From assembly GCA_001801685.1 (NCBI GenBank), contig MGYJ01000067.1:1-64000 (forward strand): a DNA stretch of 64,000 nt, given 5' to 3'. The number at the start of each line of letters is the position of its first letter. The first letter of the stretch is position 1. The notes beneath the pieces were generated by a model. The model was not told the origin of the DNA. It ran no database searches and was given only the letters and a program-made list of their open reading frames with translations. Positions 8,539 through 18,266 of this stretch are shown here, piece by piece. This stretch comes from Gammaproteobacteria bacterium RIFCSPHIGHO2_12_FULL_63_22. Its GTDB lineage: Bacteria; Pseudomonadota; Gammaproteobacteria; Xanthomonadales; Xanthomonadaceae. The position numbers and the translations under genes were made by a program.

Positions 8539-10707
8539 TCAATCGCTCCAGACCGTCGCCTGGTGCGTTACCGGCATCACCAGCGCGGCCAGCTTGGCAT
8601 CGCCACTGAGCGCGGCGATGGCGTCGGCCAGGATGGCGGCGGTTTCGCGCAGCAACGGATCAGGACGATTCTTCGCTGCGGCTTCGGCAGCAACCTGCTG
8701 CGCCACGTTGCGCTCGTCGGCCTGCAGGCCGTCGTCGTCTTCCGGACCGCCCGGCAGCACCAGGCCCAGGGCCTTGCGCTCGGCGGAACGCTGCTTGCGC
8801 TTGGCCAGGTCGCGGTCACGTTCGATGCGGCGCTCGGCTTCGTTCAAGGAAATGATCTTGCGATCGCGATCGGCCTTGAACTGGGCGACGTCCTGCGCCC
8901 ACCAGCTGAACTCGCGGTCGGTGGCGACGCGCGTGTTGTGCTGCGACAGCAGGCGCGGAACGATCGGCTTGAAGTTGCCCAGGTTGCTGTGCGGCGCCGT
9001 CTGGATGCGGGTGGCGGGCAAGGCGTTGTCGAAGGTGCTTTCGCCGAACTCGCTCGCGTCCACCGTCACCGGGAACTGGATTTCCGGAATGACGCCGGCG
9101 TGCTGGGTGGTCTGGCCGTCGACGCGGAAGAACTGGGCGATGGTCAGCTTCACCTGGCCGTACTGTTGCGCGGCCTTGGTCGGCCAGCGGTCCAGCGGGA
9201 TGAGGTTCTGCACGGTGCCTTTGCCGAAGGTCGGCTCGCCCACGATCAGGCCGCGGCCGTAATCCTGGATGGCGGCTGCGAAGATTTCCGCCGCCGATGC
9301 CGACGAACGATTCACCAGCACAGCCAAGGGGCCGTCCCAGGCAACGCCGCTCTGGTCGTCGTTCTCCACGGCCACGCGGCCGCCGGATTCACGCACCTGC
9401 ACCACGGGGCCGCGGTCGATGAACAGGCCGGTCAACTCGACCGCCTCCACCAGCGAACCACCGCCGTTCTCGCGCAGGTCCATCACCACGCCATCCACGC
9501 CCTGCGCCTTCAGTTCGGCGAGCAGGCGGGCGGTGTCGGAGGTGGCCGAACGTGCATTGGGATCGCCACGGCGCGCGGCTTCGAAGTCGAGGTAGAAGCC
9601 CGGCAGCGTGATGACGCCGATCTTCTTGCCCTGCACGTCGATCACCGACTTGCTGGCGGCTTGTTCTTCCAGCTTGATGGTGTCGCGCACCAGGGTGACC
9701 ATCTTGTGCGGGCCGTCGATGCCGGAATCGGCCGGCAGCACATCGAGCCGCACCTTGGTGCCCTTGTTGCCACGGATCTGGTCCACGACATCGTCGATGC
9801 GCCAGTCAACGACATCCGTCATCGGGCCCTTGTCGCCCTGGCCGACGGCAACCACGCGGTCGCCGACCTTGATCTTGCCGCTGGACGCGGCCGGACCACC
9901 CGGCACCAGGGTGCGGATGACCACGAACTCGTCCTGGCGCTGCAACACCGCGCCAATACCCTGCAGCGACAAGCGCATCTGCATGTCGAAGTTTTCGGCG
10001 CTGCGCGGGCTCATGTAGCTGGTGTGCGGATCGATGGACGAGGCATACGCATTCATGAAGAACTCGAACACGTCATCGCCGCGCATCTCGTGCACGCGCG
10101 AACCCAACTGGGCGTAGCGCTTGTCCAGCGTCTTGCGGATGTCTTCCTGGTTGCGGCCGGCAAGCTTGAGGCGGAGCACGTCGTTCTTGACGTACTTGCG
10201 CCAGATTTCATTCAGGGCTGCCTGGTCGGGCGCCCAGCTGGCTTTCTCGCGGTCGTAGGCCCAGCTTTCCTTCGCGGAAAAATCGAAGGGCTTGGCCAGC
10301 AGGCTGCGTGCGAACGCGGAACGCTCGTCAACGCGCTTGATGTAGGTCTTGAAGATGTCGTAGGCCGGGCTGAGCTTCTGCGTCTTGATCGCGTCGTCGA
10401 GCGTGGTGCGATACGGGGCGAAGCGGTCCATGTCGGCTTTGACGAAGAACAATTTGTCGTTGTCCAGCGCTTCGATATAGCGACGGAAGATGTCGGCGGA
10501 CAACTGGTCGTCCAGCTCCATCGGCCGGTACGCGTAGCGGCTGTCGGACAGCAGGCCATAGACCAGCGTGGTCGCTTCGGCCTGGGCCTGGGTCGGCGCC
10601 ATGGCAGACGGAGCGGCCTTGGCAGCGGGCGCGGGTGTGTTGGCCGCGGCGATAGCCAGGGTCAGCGGCAGCAAGGCGGAAAAAACCAGCAGGTTGCGAT
10701 TGAACAT
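8539..10707 (-). CDS. prc: Tail-specific (carboxy-terminal processing) protease Prc
   Basis: Periplasmic serine protease of about 722 aa, family S41, which degrades C-terminally tagged proteins and trims cell-wall enzymes. Order: signal peptide (MFNRNLLVFSALLPLTLA), N-terminal helical domain, PDZ domain around residues 230-320 (LQGIGAVLQRQDEFVVIRTL), and the S41 catalytic domain. The Ser-Lys dyad is visible as Ser in NRSSASAAEIF and Lys in EPTFGKGTVQ. A C-terminal DUF3340-like region follows. I chose the ATG at 10707 over the one at 10737 because it starts directly with the signal peptide. Confidence 0.93.
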   Translation of the reverse strand: MFNRNLLVFSALLPLTLAIAAANTPAPAAKAAPSAMAPTQAQAEATTLVYGLLSDSRYAYRPMELDDQLSADIFRRYIEALDNDKLFFVKADMDRFAPYRTTLDDAIKTQKLSPAYDIFKTYIKRVDERSAFARSLLAKPFDFSAKESWAYDREKASWAPDQAALNEIWRKYVKNDVLRLKLAGRNQEDIRKTLDKRYAQLGSRVHEMRGDDVFEFFMNAYASSIDPHTSYMSPRSAENFDMQMRLSLQGIGAVLQRQDEFVVIRTLVPGGPAASSGKIKVGDRVVAVGQGDKGPMTDVVDWRIDDVVDQIRGNKGTKVRLDVLPADSGIDGPHKMVTLVRDTIKLEEQAASKSVIDVQGKKIGVITLPGFYLDFEAARRGDPNARSATSDTARLLAELKAQGVDGVVMDLRENGGGSLVEAVELTGLFIDRGPVVQVRESGGRVAVENDDQSGVAWDGPLAVLVNRSSASAAEIFAAAIQDYGRGLIVGEPTFGKGTVQNLIPLDRWPTKAAQQYGQVKLTIAQFFRVDGQTTQHAGVIPEIQFPVTVDASEFGESTFDNALPATRIQTAPHSNLGNFKPIVPRLLSQHNTRVATDREFSWWAQDVAQFKADRDRKIISLNEAERRIERDRDLAKRKQRSAERKALGLVLPGGPEDDDGLQADERNVAQQVAAEAAAKNRPDPLLRETAAILADAIAALSGDAKLAALVMPVTHQATVWSD

Positions 10708-10801
10708 TCGTCGGTACTCTTGGACCGCAGGAAACACGGTCAGCTTGCGCTGTTGAAGCAGGGGGTGCCTGTGCCGATGGTACCGGTTTACAGGTTCTGC
10801 C

Positions 10802-11800
10802 CTAGGCCTGAACGAATCCAGCTTCAGCCGCCATTCGGTCGGCGTGGTAGGACGAACGGACCATCGGACCCGATGCCACGTGGGTAAAGCCTAGACCGTA
10901 GCCCAGCACCTCGAGTTCCTTGAATTCCTCCGGGGTCCAGTAGCGGATGACCGGATGGTGGTGCGGGGTCGGCTGCAGGTACTGGCCGATGGTGATCATG
11001 TCCACGTCATGGGCGCGTAAATCCCGCATGGCGCCTTCGACCTGTTCACGGTTTTCACCCAGGCCCAGCATGATGCCGGACTTGGTCGGCAGGCCGGGAT
11101 GCTGCCGCTTGAATTGCTGAAGCAGTTGCAGCGACCAGTCGTAATCGGCACCCGGGCGCACGTTGGCATACAGCTCGCGCACCGTTTCCAGGTTGTGGTT
11201 GAACACATCCGGCGGCGACACGGCCAGGATCTCGAGCGCCCGTTCCATGCGGCCCTTGCCGCGGAAATCCGGGGTCAGGATCTCGATCTTGATATTCGGT
11301 GACAGGGCGCGCGTTTCGCGGATGCAATCGGCGAAATGCTGGGCGCCGCCATCACGCAGGTCGTCGCGGTCCACGGACGTGACGACCACATAGCGCAAGC
11401 CCATGTCGGCGATGGTGCGCGCCAGGTTGGCGGGCTCCGTGGCGTCCGGCGGCTTCGGCCGGCCGTGGGCCACGTCGCAGAATGAACAGCGCCGCGTGCA
11501 GACCTCGCCCAAAATCATGAACGTGGCGGTGCCGTGGCTGAAGCACTCGTGGATGTTCGGGCAGCTGGCTTCTTCACAAACCGTAACGAGGCGGTTCTCG
11601 CGCAGCTTGCTCTTGAGCTTGGCCACCGCATTGCCGGCCGGAATGCGCACGCGGATCCAGCTGGGCTTGCGCAGCAACGGCGCATCGCTATCGAACTTCA
11701 CCGGGCTGCGCGCGATCTTGTCGCCACCCAGTTGCTTCACGCCTTCTACCAAGGGTGCGACCACCGTGATGGGAATGATCTTGCTGGCGGTGTCGGACAT
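10802..11800 (-). CDS. lipA: Lipoyl synthase
   Basis: Radical-SAM enzyme of 332 aa that inserts two sulfur atoms into protein-bound octanoyl groups to form lipoyl cofactors. Both iron-sulfur clusters are visible: the auxiliary cluster motif [12 protein letters not shown] and the radical-SAM motif CTRRCSFCD. It lies 12 bp downstream of lipB on the same strand, in the standard lipB-lipA arrangement, so octanoyl transfer and sulfur insertion are encoded together. Confidence 0.97.
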   Translation of the reverse strand: MSDTASKIIPITVVAPLVEGVKQLGGDKIARSPVKFDSDAPLLRKPSWIRVRIPAGNAVAKLKSKLRENRLVTVCEEASCPNIHECFSHGTATFMILGEVCTRRCSFCDVAHGRPKPPDATEPANLARTIADMGLRYVVVTSVDRDDLRDGGAQHFADCIRETRALSPNIKIEILTPDFRGKGRMERALEILAVSPPDVFNHNLETVRELYANVRPGADYDWSLQLLQQFKRQHPGLPTKSGIMLGLGENREQVEGAMRDLRAHDVDMITIGQYLQPTPHHHPVIRYWTPEEFKELEVLGYGLGFTHVASGPMVRSSYHADRMAAEAGFVQA

Positions 11801-11812
11801 GGGTGGGCGGGC

Positions 11813-12481
11813 TCAGGCGGGGATGGGTTCGGGGGATGCGAAAACGGCCCGCGCGTTCAGTTGCCCGGCAAGTTTTTCGACCAATACCGGCTTGACCTCA
11901 TCAAGCGTCGCCGGCCCCCCGGATTTTAGCACCGAGGTCACCTGCAAACCCTCGTAACCGCAGGGATTGATGCGGGAAAACGGCTCCAGGTCCATGGCCA
12001 CGTTGAAGGCCAGGCCGTGGAAGGTGCAGCCGTGGCGCACCCGCAGGCCCAGCGCCCCGATCTTGGCGCCGTCCACGTACACGCCGGGCGCGCCGGGGCG
12101 GCGCAACGCGGTGATGTTCCAGGTCGCCAAGGTATCTATAAGTGCCTGCTCGATCCGGCAGACGAATTCGCGCACGCCGATGTTCAGCCGGCGCAGGTCC
12201 ACCAGCGGATAGGCCACGATCTGGCCGGGGCCGTGGTAGGTGACTTGCCCGCCGCGATTGGTGCGGACCACGGGAATGTCCCCGGCTGCCAATACGTGCT
12301 CAGGTTTGCCGGCCTGGCCCAGCGTGAAGACGGGATCGTGTTCGACCAGCCAGAGTTCGTCGTCGGCATCCTCGCCGCGGGCATCGGTCAGCTTTTCCAT
12401 CGCCGGCCAGACGGTTTCGAAGGGCTGCCGGCCCAGTTCACGGACGATGAGGGGCCGCTGCACGGGGCTTACAGGGTCCAC
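11813..12481 (-). CDS. lipB: Octanoyl-[acyl-carrier-protein]:protein N-octanoyltransferase
   Basis: Cytosolic transferase of 222 aa moving octanoate from ACP to lipoyl domains. Family motifs are visible: [27 protein letters not shown] and the catalytic Cys-containing segment [13 protein letters not shown]. The frame begins at GTG 12481, overlapping ybeD by 13 bp; a second GTG at 12463, right before [10 protein letters not shown], would avoid the overlap and is equally possible. Order ybeD-lipB-lipA is the ordinary proteobacterial one. Confidence 0.95.
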   Translation of the reverse strand: MDPVSPVQRPLIVRELGRQPFETVWPAMEKLTDARGEDADDELWLVEHDPVFTLGQAGKPEHVLAAGDIPVVRTNRGGQVTYHGPGQIVAYPLVDLRRLNIGVREFVCRIEQALIDTLATWNITALRRPGAPGVYVDGAKIGALGLRVRHGCTFHGLAFNVAMDLEPFSRINPCGYEGLQVTSVLKSGGPATLDEVKPVLVEKLAGQLNARAVFASPEPIPA

Positions 12482-12741
12482 TTCACTTCCGGATGGGCGC
12501 GCAGGGCCACGTGCGCGGCGTCGTATTCGGCCCGGCTATTGGCCTGGAAGCTGATCGAGACGGACACGAAGCGCCCCGCGCTGGACGCGCGCGAGCGCAC
12601 GGTCTCGTGCAGCACCACCAGCCCGGCGGAGCTCAGTTCGTGGGGAATGACGTTTTCCAGTCCGGCGCTGGCCGGACCCATGGCGGTTATCTCGAACACG
12701 CCCGGAAACTCGAAACCCTTCTGCTTCTGTTCACTGTCCAT
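12469..12741 (-). CDS. ybeD: DUF493 / YbeD family protein
   Basis: Small 90-aa protein of the YbeD family (ACT-like fold). Typical motifs are [11 protein letters not shown] near the N-terminus and [10 protein letters not shown] in the C-terminal half. The molecular role is not firmly known; it is almost always encoded upstream of lipB. In many relatives dacA/dacC lies immediately upstream; here that neighbour is 20 kb away and a divergent peptidase gene takes its place. Confidence 0.93.
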   Translation of the reverse strand: MDSEQKQKGFEFPGVFEITAMGPASAGLENVIPHELSSAGLVVLHETVRSRASSAGRFVSVSISFQANSRAEYDAAHVALRAHPEVKWTL

Positions 12742-12901
12742 GGGTGCATTATCGGGTCGGTCGGCCAGTTTCCCAAGCCGACCGGTCCTTTCGGCACATG
12801 CCCGGACCGGCCGTTCCGGCTAGCATCCCGCGGCCGGTGTCCGCGCCTTGCGCTCGCGCCCCGATGAACCCCCTGCCTTCCGACCTGAAACGGGAAACCC
12901 G

Positions 12902-15094
12902 ATGTCCTCCAAACCCCTAGCTATCGCCATTGCCGCCTGCCTTACGCTGGCCGCCACCCCCGGCTGCCAGACCGTGGCCAAGCCCGACGCCCCGGCCGAA
13001 GCCGCCGCCGCGGCTGCCGCGCCCTCGGTCACGCCGGACATCAAGTCCAACCCGTTCTACGCGCCCAGCACGCTTTACATGCATGCCGTCGCCTTCGACC
13101 AGATCAAGAACGAGCATTACGCCCCGGCCTTTGAAGAAGGCATGCGCCAGCAATTGGTCGAAATCGACGCCATCGCCAACCAGGCCGATGCCGCCACCTT
13201 CGACAACACCATCGTCGCGATGGAGCGCACCGGCCAGATGCTGAGCCGGGTTTCGGCCACGTTCTTCAGCATGACCGGCGCCAACACCAACGATTCGCTG
13301 GAAGCCATCCAGCGCGAAATGTCGCCGAAGCTTTCCGCGCACAACGACGCCATCGTGTTGAACGGAAAACTCTTCGCCCGCGTGAAGGCGCTGTACGACG
13401 CGCGCGCCACCCTGGGCCTGGACGCCGAATCGGCGCGCCTGCTCGAGCGCTACAACACCGACTTCGTGCGCGCCGGTGCGCAGTTGTCGGACGCCGACAA
13501 GGTGAAGCTGAAAAGCATCAACTCCGAACTCGCCACCCTGTCCACCACCTTCAGCCAGAACGTGCTGAAGGAAGCCAATGCCTCCGCAATCATCGTGGAC
13601 ACGCTGGCCGAACTCGACGGCATGTCGGAAGCGGCGATTGCCGCGGCCGCCGAAGCCGCCAAGTCGCGCAAGCTGGAAGGCAAGTACGTGCTGGCGCTGA
13701 TGAATACCTCCGGCCAGCCGCCGCAGGCCGTGTTGAAGAATCGCGCGCTGCGCAAGCGCCTGTATGACGCGTCCGTCTCGCGCGGCAGCCACGGTGGTGA
13801 ATTCGACAACCGCGACGTGATCCTGAAGATCGCCAAGCTGCGCGCCGACCGCGCCGTGCTGCTCGGTTACCCGAACCACGCCACCTATGTGCTGGAAGAC
13901 GAAACCGCCAAGACTACGACGGCCGTGAACAAGCTGTTGTCCGATCTGGCCCCGGCCGCCGTCGCCAACGCGAAAGTCGAAGCCGCCGACATGCAGGCGA
14001 TCATCGATGCCGAGAAGGGCGGCTTCAAGCTGGAAGCCTGGGATTGGGCGTACTACACCGAGAAAGTGCGCGCGTCGCGTTACAACTTCGACGAAGGCCA
14101 GCTCAAGCCTTACCTGGAAATAGACAGCGTGCTGCAGAACGGCGTGTTCTACGCCGCCAACCAGTTGTATGGCCTGACCTTCAAGGAACGCAAGGAACTG
14201 CCGGTCTACCACCCGACCGTGCGTGTATTCGAAGTGTTCGACAAGGACGGCAAGACGCTGTCGCTGGTCTACATCGACTGGTACGCGCGCAGCAACAAGC
14301 GCGGCGGCGCGTGGATGAACGAGTACGTGAGCCAGTCGGGCCTGATGGGCACGCAGCCGGTGATCGGCCAGCACCTCAATATTCCGCAGCCCTCCCCAGG
14401 CCAGCCGACCTTGCTGACCTGGGACGAAGTGACCACTGCATTCCACGAATTCGGCCATGCGCTGCACGGCATGTTCTCGAACGTGAAGTACCCGCGCTTC
14501 GCCGGCACCAACGTGCCGCGCGACTTCGTCGAATACCCGTCGCAGGTCAACGAAATGTGGGCCGACTGGCCGAGCATCCTGCCGAACTACGCCAAGCACT
14601 ACCAGACCGGCGAAGTGATGCCGAAGAGCTTGCTGGACAAAGTGCAGGCCTCGTCGAAGTTCAACCAGGGCTTCACCACCACCGAATACCTGGCGGCCGC
14701 GCTTCTGGACCAGCGCTGGCACCAGCTCGCGCCGAACCAGATCCCGACCGACGCGCTGGCCTTCGAAGCTGCGGCGCTGAAGTCGGAAGGCGTGGACTAC
14801 GCGCCGATCCCGCCGCGTTATCGCACCACCTACTTCTCGCACATCTGGGGCGGCGGCTATTCGGCCGGTTACTACGCCTACCTGTGGAGCGAAGTGCTGG
14901 ACGCCGGCAGCGTGGAATGGTTCAAGAACAATGGCGGCCTGACCCGCAAGAACGGCGACCACTTCCGTGACACGCTGCTGTCGCGTGGCGGCAGCTCGGA
15001 CGCCGTGGGCCTGTACCGCAGCTTCAGCGGTGGCGAGCCGGATGTCGGCCCGCTGTTGAAGCGTCGTGGCCTGGACAAGGGCGTCAAGAAGTAA
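12902..15094 (+). CDS. dcp: M3 family peptidyl-dipeptidase (Dcp-like), lipoprotein
   Basis: Zinc metallopeptidase of 730 aa, family M3, probably cleaving dipeptides from peptide C-termini. The zinc motif HEFGHALHGMFS is visible in the C-terminal third. I chose the ATG at 12902 because it gives a signal sequence with a lipobox-like ATPGC (Cys about residue 22), implying periplasmic lipid anchoring; the upstream ATG-like start at 12848 would bury the signal. An Ala/Pro-rich linker follows the Cys. A strong terminator lies just after the stop. Confidence 0.92.
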   Translation: MSSKPLAIAIAACLTLAATPGCQTVAKPDAPAEAAAAAAAPSVTPDIKSNPFYAPSTLYMHAVAFDQIKNEHYAPAFEEGMRQQLVEIDAIANQADAATFDNTIVAMERTGQMLSRVSATFFSMTGANTNDSLEAIQREMSPKLSAHNDAIVLNGKLFARVKALYDARATLGLDAESARLLERYNTDFVRAGAQLSDADKVKLKSINSELATLSTTFSQNVLKEANASAIIVDTLAELDGMSEAAIAAAAEAAKSRKLEGKYVLALMNTSGQPPQAVLKNRALRKRLYDASVSRGSHGGEFDNRDVILKIAKLRADRAVLLGYPNHATYVLEDETAKTTTAVNKLLSDLAPAAVANAKVEAADMQAIIDAEKGGFKLEAWDWAYYTEKVRASRYNFDEGQLKPYLEIDSVLQNGVFYAANQLYGLTFKERKELPVYHPTVRVFEVFDKDGKTLSLVYIDWYARSNKRGGAWMNEYVSQSGLMGTQPVIGQHLNIPQPSPGQPTLLTWDEVTTAFHEFGHALHGMFSNVKYPRFAGTNVPRDFVEYPSQVNEMWADWPSILPNYAKHYQTGEVMPKSLLDKVQASSKFNQGFTTTEYLAAALLDQRWHQLAPNQIPTDALAFEAAALKSEGVDYAPIPPRYRTTYFSHIWGGGYSAGYYAYLWSEVLDAGSVEWFKNNGGLTRKNGDHFRDTLLSRGGSSDAVGLYRSFSGGEPDVGPLLKRRGLDKGVKK

Positions 15095-15117
15095 GTCCTG
15101 CGATCGCCGTCACAAAT

Positions 15118-15145
15118 GAAGAAGCCGCCGCAAGGCGGCTTCTTC
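15118..15145 (+). terminator. Rho-independent-type hairpin after dcp
   Basis: Perfect 11-bp stem AAGAAGCCGCC / GGCGGCTTCTT with a GCAA loop (15119-15129 and 15134-15144), 25 bp after the dcp stop. The stem itself supplies A-rich and T-rich flanks on both strands. Confidence 0.85.
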
Positions 15146-15198
15146 ACGACGGGCCCGGCGTGGCGTTAGGATGGGTCGGGGACAACGAAGCAAGCCTG

Positions 15199-15513
15199 AT
15201 GCCGGAAACGCCTTACAACGGTGACGCCTTCAGTCGCGACCTGATTGCGCGATGGGGACATTTGTCCGACGGCCTGGCCTATGACGAAGGACTGCTCCAC
15301 CTGCAGATGGGCCACCTGGGCGTGGTCTGCGTGACCCGGCCCGGAAGTGCGAAGGCCATCCTGCAATTCCTGGGTGAAGTTGTATCGCGGCCTGGTGCGG
15401 CAGCGGAGATCCGCGAAGCCATCACCGATTCTTTTCTTGATTGGGGCGATTTGCGCGTGGCCGGCTTGGCCCGTACGGTGCCACCGCCACTTTCGTCGGT
15501 GATCCGGGGCTAG
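15199..15513 (+). CDS. Hypothetical protein
   Basis: Soluble, acidic protein of 104 aa (start MPETPYNGDAF). It has no signal or membrane segment and no recognised motif. An in-frame GTG at 15160 would add 13 residues, but it sits close to the preceding terminator. The gene ends 3 bp before the end of the convergent RIO kinase gene. Coding status rests on open length and composition only. Confidence 0.5.
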   Translation: MPETPYNGDAFSRDLIARWGHLSDGLAYDEGLLHLQMGHLGVVCVTRPGSAKAILQFLGEVVSRPGAAAEIREAITDSFLDWGDLRVAGLARTVPPPLSSVIRG

Positions 15514-15516
15514 GCT

Positions 15517-16374
15517 CTAGTCGTCGTTCGCTGCGGCTTCCCTGCCCTGCTGGCGGATCAGGATTTCCTGGCGCGCATCCTCGATCGACATCAGCACGTC
15601 GTCCACGTCGGCGATGGCCTCGCTGAAGATGAACTTTCCGGTGAGCTGCGCTTCCGGCAATAGTTCGCCTTTTTCGAACAGCGCCCACATCTCCTCGCCA
15701 AAAAACAGGCCTTCGAGCTCGGGTGCGAAGCGCGCCAGGGTGCCGCGGATGTTGTTGACGTCGCGCAGCAGCATCGTGCGCGCATTGTTGTTGCCCGCAG
15801 CGCTTACCGCCTGCGGCAGGTCGATGATGACCGGGCCGTTTTCATCCACCAGCACGTTGTATTCGGACAGGTCGCCGTGGATCAGTCCGATGCAGAGCAT
15901 GCGCACGACCTGGCGCACCAGGAAGGAAAAGAATTCACGCGCCTGCGCGGGCTCCAGATCAATCTCACCCAGGCGCGGCGCGCTGTGCCCGCTGCTGTCG
16001 GTGATCAGTTCCATCACCAGCACGCCGCTGAAATAACCGTAGGGCCTGGGCACGCGGACGCTGGCGGCCGACAACTGGTACAGCGCATCGACCTCGGTGT
16101 TCTTCCAGGCGGCTTCCTGTTCCTTGCGGCCGAACTTGGTGGCCTTGCCAATGGCGCGGGTTTGGCGACTGCCACGCACCTTGCGGCCTTCCTGGTACTG
16201 CACGCGCGCCTGGAAGCTGCGCTGGCCCATGTCCTTGTAAACCTTGGCGCAGCGAAACTCGTCGCCGCAGCGCACGACGTACACGGCCGCTTCCTTGCCA
16301 CTCTTGAGCGGGCGAATCACCTGGTCGATGACGCCGTCATCGATGAGGGGCTGCAGGCCGGCGGGGACTTTCAT
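15517..16374 (-). CDS. RIO1-family serine/threonine protein kinase
   Basis: Atypical protein kinase of 285 aa, similar to the bacterial RIO kinases found in Pseudomonas and relatives. Visible elements: P-loop-like SGKEAAVYVV, the ATP-anchoring Lys in CAKVYKDM, catalytic loop HGDLSEYN with its Asp, and metal-binding Asp in IIDLPQAV. The N-terminus lacks the extra RIO1 winged helix of eukaryotes. The biological target in bacteria is not established. It appears to be transcribed alone; the neighbouring signal peptidase gene is divergent, 98 bp away. Confidence 0.92.
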   Translation of the reverse strand: MKVPAGLQPLIDDGVIDQVIRPLKSGKEAAVYVVRCGDEFRCAKVYKDMGQRSFQARVQYQEGRKVRGSRQTRAIGKATKFGRKEQEAAWKNTEVDALYQLSAASVRVPRPYGYFSGVLVMELITDSSGHSAPRLGEIDLEPAQAREFFSFLVRQVVRMLCIGLIHGDLSEYNVLVDENGPVIIDLPQAVSAAGNNNARTMLLRDVNNIRGTLARFAPELEGLFFGEEMWALFEKGELLPEAQLTGKFIFSEAIADVDDVLMSIEDARQEILIRQQGREAAANDD

Positions 16375-16472
16375 TCGAGGTGCGGCCTGGGGCGGGACAG
16401 GGCATTATCCCCGAGCCAGGGCCTCGCGACGAGTCGCGCAGCACATATGCGTCATCCAGGGAACGAAAGCCG

Positions 16473-16991
16473 ATGCGTACACGCGTAATACTTGCCATCG
16501 CCGCGCTGATTCCCCTCGCTGCGCTCTCGATCTACGCCTTGAACCCCTTGGGCGTACCCAGCCAGGACCCGCGCGGGCGCTTGCTCGGCGTCATTCCTTA
16601 CCGCGAGTCGTCCGACTCGATGCTGCCGACGATCGCCCGAGGCGAAATCGTCGTTGCCTGCACCGGCTCCTATGCGTGGTCCCAACCTGCGAGGGGCGAC
16701 ATCGTGGCCTTCTGGACGCCGCCGGAACTTGAGTCTGCCTACGTCAAGCGCATCGTTGCCATCGCCGGCGATACCGTGGAATTCCGCGCTGGCCGCTACC
16801 TGCTGAATGGGATCGTGCAGGACGAACCCTATGTCGAGGGTGTCGATGACTTGCCTGACATGCCCGCGGCGCAGGTGCCGGCCGACTCGGTTTTCGTGGC
16901 CGGCGACAACCGGGCGCACAGCTACGACAGCCGCTTCTTTGGACCGGTGCAGGTGTCGACGATCATCGGGAAGATGTGCGCAAAGCTTTGA
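16473..16991 (+). CDS. lepB: Signal peptidase I
   Basis: Short S26 family signal peptidase (172 aa) with one N-terminal membrane helix (about residues 3-22). Catalytic Ser lies in SSDSMLPT, catalytic Lys in YVKRIVAIAGD, and the C-terminal box GDNR...SYDSRFFG is complete. The main LepB of the organism is usually longer and lies next to lepA/rnc, so this is probably an accessory paralogue; the symbol refers to the family. The chosen ATG at 16473 begins the membrane helix. Confidence 0.88.
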   Translation: MRTRVILAIAALIPLAALSIYALNPLGVPSQDPRGRLLGVIPYRESSDSMLPTIARGEIVVACTGSYAWSQPARGDIVAFWTPPELESAYVKRIVAIAGDTVEFRAGRYLLNGIVQDEPYVEGVDDLPDMPAAQVPADSVFVAGDNRAHSYDSRFFGPVQVSTIIGKMCAKL

Positions 16992-17080
16992 GCCCTGGCG
17001 CCCTCCGCCGCTGTCCCGGGCCCGTTGATTTCCGCGTTGCACACTAGCGAAGCCAAAAATCCAACCCAGGTGGGTCCGCC

Positions 17081-17416
17081 ATGCGAAAGATGATCCAGAC
17101 GTGCCTGTTCCTGACCTGCCTCGTGCTTGCCGCCTGCGCGAAACCCATTCCAGCCGATCGCAAGGCCTACGTCGGTGAGTGGCGCTCGGAGTCGATGGCG
17201 CTGCGGATCTCTCAGGATGGCCGGGTGATCTATGAACGCAAGAACGGCAATGCCTCCACCTCCGTCGACGGGCCACTGAAGGAATTCAAAGGGGACGATT
17301 TCATCGTCGGCGTGGGTCCGCTGACCACGACCTTCGTGGTTTCCGTCGCACCCCATCAATCCGGCGGTGCCTGGAAGATGACCGTTGATGGCGTCGAACT
17401 CACCCGGGCCGAGTAG
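17081..17416 (+). CDS. Small lipoprotein of unknown function
   Basis: 111 aa. The signal peptide ends in a clear lipobox VLAAC (Cys about residue 19), predicting an envelope lipoprotein. The mature part is about 90 aa, likely beta-rich, with the phrase YVGEWRSESMALRIS resembling small lipid-anchored beta-barrel domains. No named family recognised. It precedes a broken DUF1801 gene by 10 bp. Confidence 0.72.
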   Translation: MRKMIQTCLFLTCLVLAACAKPIPADRKAYVGEWRSESMALRISQDGRVIYERKNGNASTSVDGPLKEFKGDDFIVGVGPLTTTFVVSVAPHQSGGAWKMTVDGVELTRAE

Positions 17417-17426
17417 GTTGTCGCCG

Positions 17427-17689
17427 ATGGCAAGCAAACGACCAAAGACCATTGCCGAATACATTGCCGCCGCCCCACCCGAGGGCCAGCCGCATTTGCG
17501 CCGGCTGTACGCCATCCTCAAGGCCGCGGCGCCGGATGCCGAGGAAGCCATCAAGTGGGGCAATCCAAGGCGACCGAGCACATGATCCAGGTCCGCTACG
17601 ACCAACCGCTGCCGGAGGCCCTGATTCGAGAGATTGCCGAGGGCTGCGTACGGGACGTTGCCGCGCGTGACAGCGACTCTTTCTGGTGA
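17427..17689 (+). pseudogene. DUF1801 (YdhG-like) gene with internal deletion and frameshift
   Basis: The 5' part from ATG 17427 encodes MASKRPKTIAEYIAAAPPEG through EEAIKWGNP, the conserved N-terminal half of DUF1801 proteins. It soon hits a stop at 17583-17585. From about 17570, in a different frame, the sequence encodes ATEHMIQVRYDQPLPEALIR and continues to FW-stop at 17687-17689, the typical C-terminus. The middle of the domain (roughly 40 residues by comparison with the usual 115-120 aa) is missing, so this looks like a deletion that also shifted the frame. Confidence 0.75.
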
Positions 17690-17709
17690 CGTTCTGAAAT
17701 ACTTATTGG

Positions 17710-18255
17710 ATGACCTTGAAAACAACAAAGCTGCTTGAATCATCCCGACTCGTGCTGGTCGCCTCCACCGCCGCGCACGTTAGCACTGAACTCGAGGCGC
17801 CGGAAAAACTGTGCCTGATGCTGGATGCAACGGTCTCGCCCGCTTGGCCGAGTGGCGAATACGACCGCGAAGCGATGGAATTCTTCCTGTCGCGGTTCGA
17901 GGAAGGCGGAGAAAGCGTGGAAGGCTGGTACGGCTGGTATGCGCTGGGCCCTGGCCGCGACGGCGCATCGCGCGAACTGGTAGGCGCCGGCGGATATTTC
18001 GGCCCACCGGGCGAGGATGGCACGGTGGAAATTGGCTATTCGGTATTGCCCGAATGGCAGCGCCAGGGTTATGCGAGCGAAATCGTCAGGACGCTGGTGG
18101 CGCATGCGTTCACGTTTCCGGAGGTGGCCCGGGTTATCGCGCACACGTCGGCCGAGAATCCGGCGTCCATCAAGGTGCTGATGGCTACTGGCTTCCAGGC
18201 CGCGGGGCCCGGCGAAAATGTTGGCACGCTGCGCTTCGAGTTCACCAGGCCCTGA
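17710..18255 (+). CDS. GNAT family N-acetyltransferase
   Basis: 181-aa acetyltransferase of the RimJ/RimL-like GNAT group. The acetyl-CoA motif is visible as VEIGYSVLPEWQRQGYASEI, followed by HTSAENPASIKVLMATGF, the standard motif B end. The acceptor substrate cannot be predicted. It is followed after 11 bp by the cupin-TonB gene in the same direction. Confidence 0.88.
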   Translation: MTLKTTKLLESSRLVLVASTAAHVSTELEAPEKLCLMLDATVSPAWPSGEYDREAMEFFLSRFEEGGESVEGWYGWYALGPGRDGASRELVGAGGYFGPPGEDGTVEIGYSVLPEWQRQGYASEIVRTLVAHAFTFPEVARVIAHTSAENPASIKVLMATGFQAAGPGENVGTLRFEFTRP

Positions 18256-18266
18256 GAGGTGATTTG

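Noticed and set aside
8563..10887. 774-codon plus-strand open frame opposite prc
   Set aside because: Antisense of a well-supported protease gene; His/Gly/Val/Asp-rich shadow composition and no motif.
17811..18266. Upstream extension of the cupin-TonB frame
   Set aside because: It overlaps the GNAT gene in another frame and is Arg-rich shadow; the ATG at 18267 has a ribosome site and a signal sequence.
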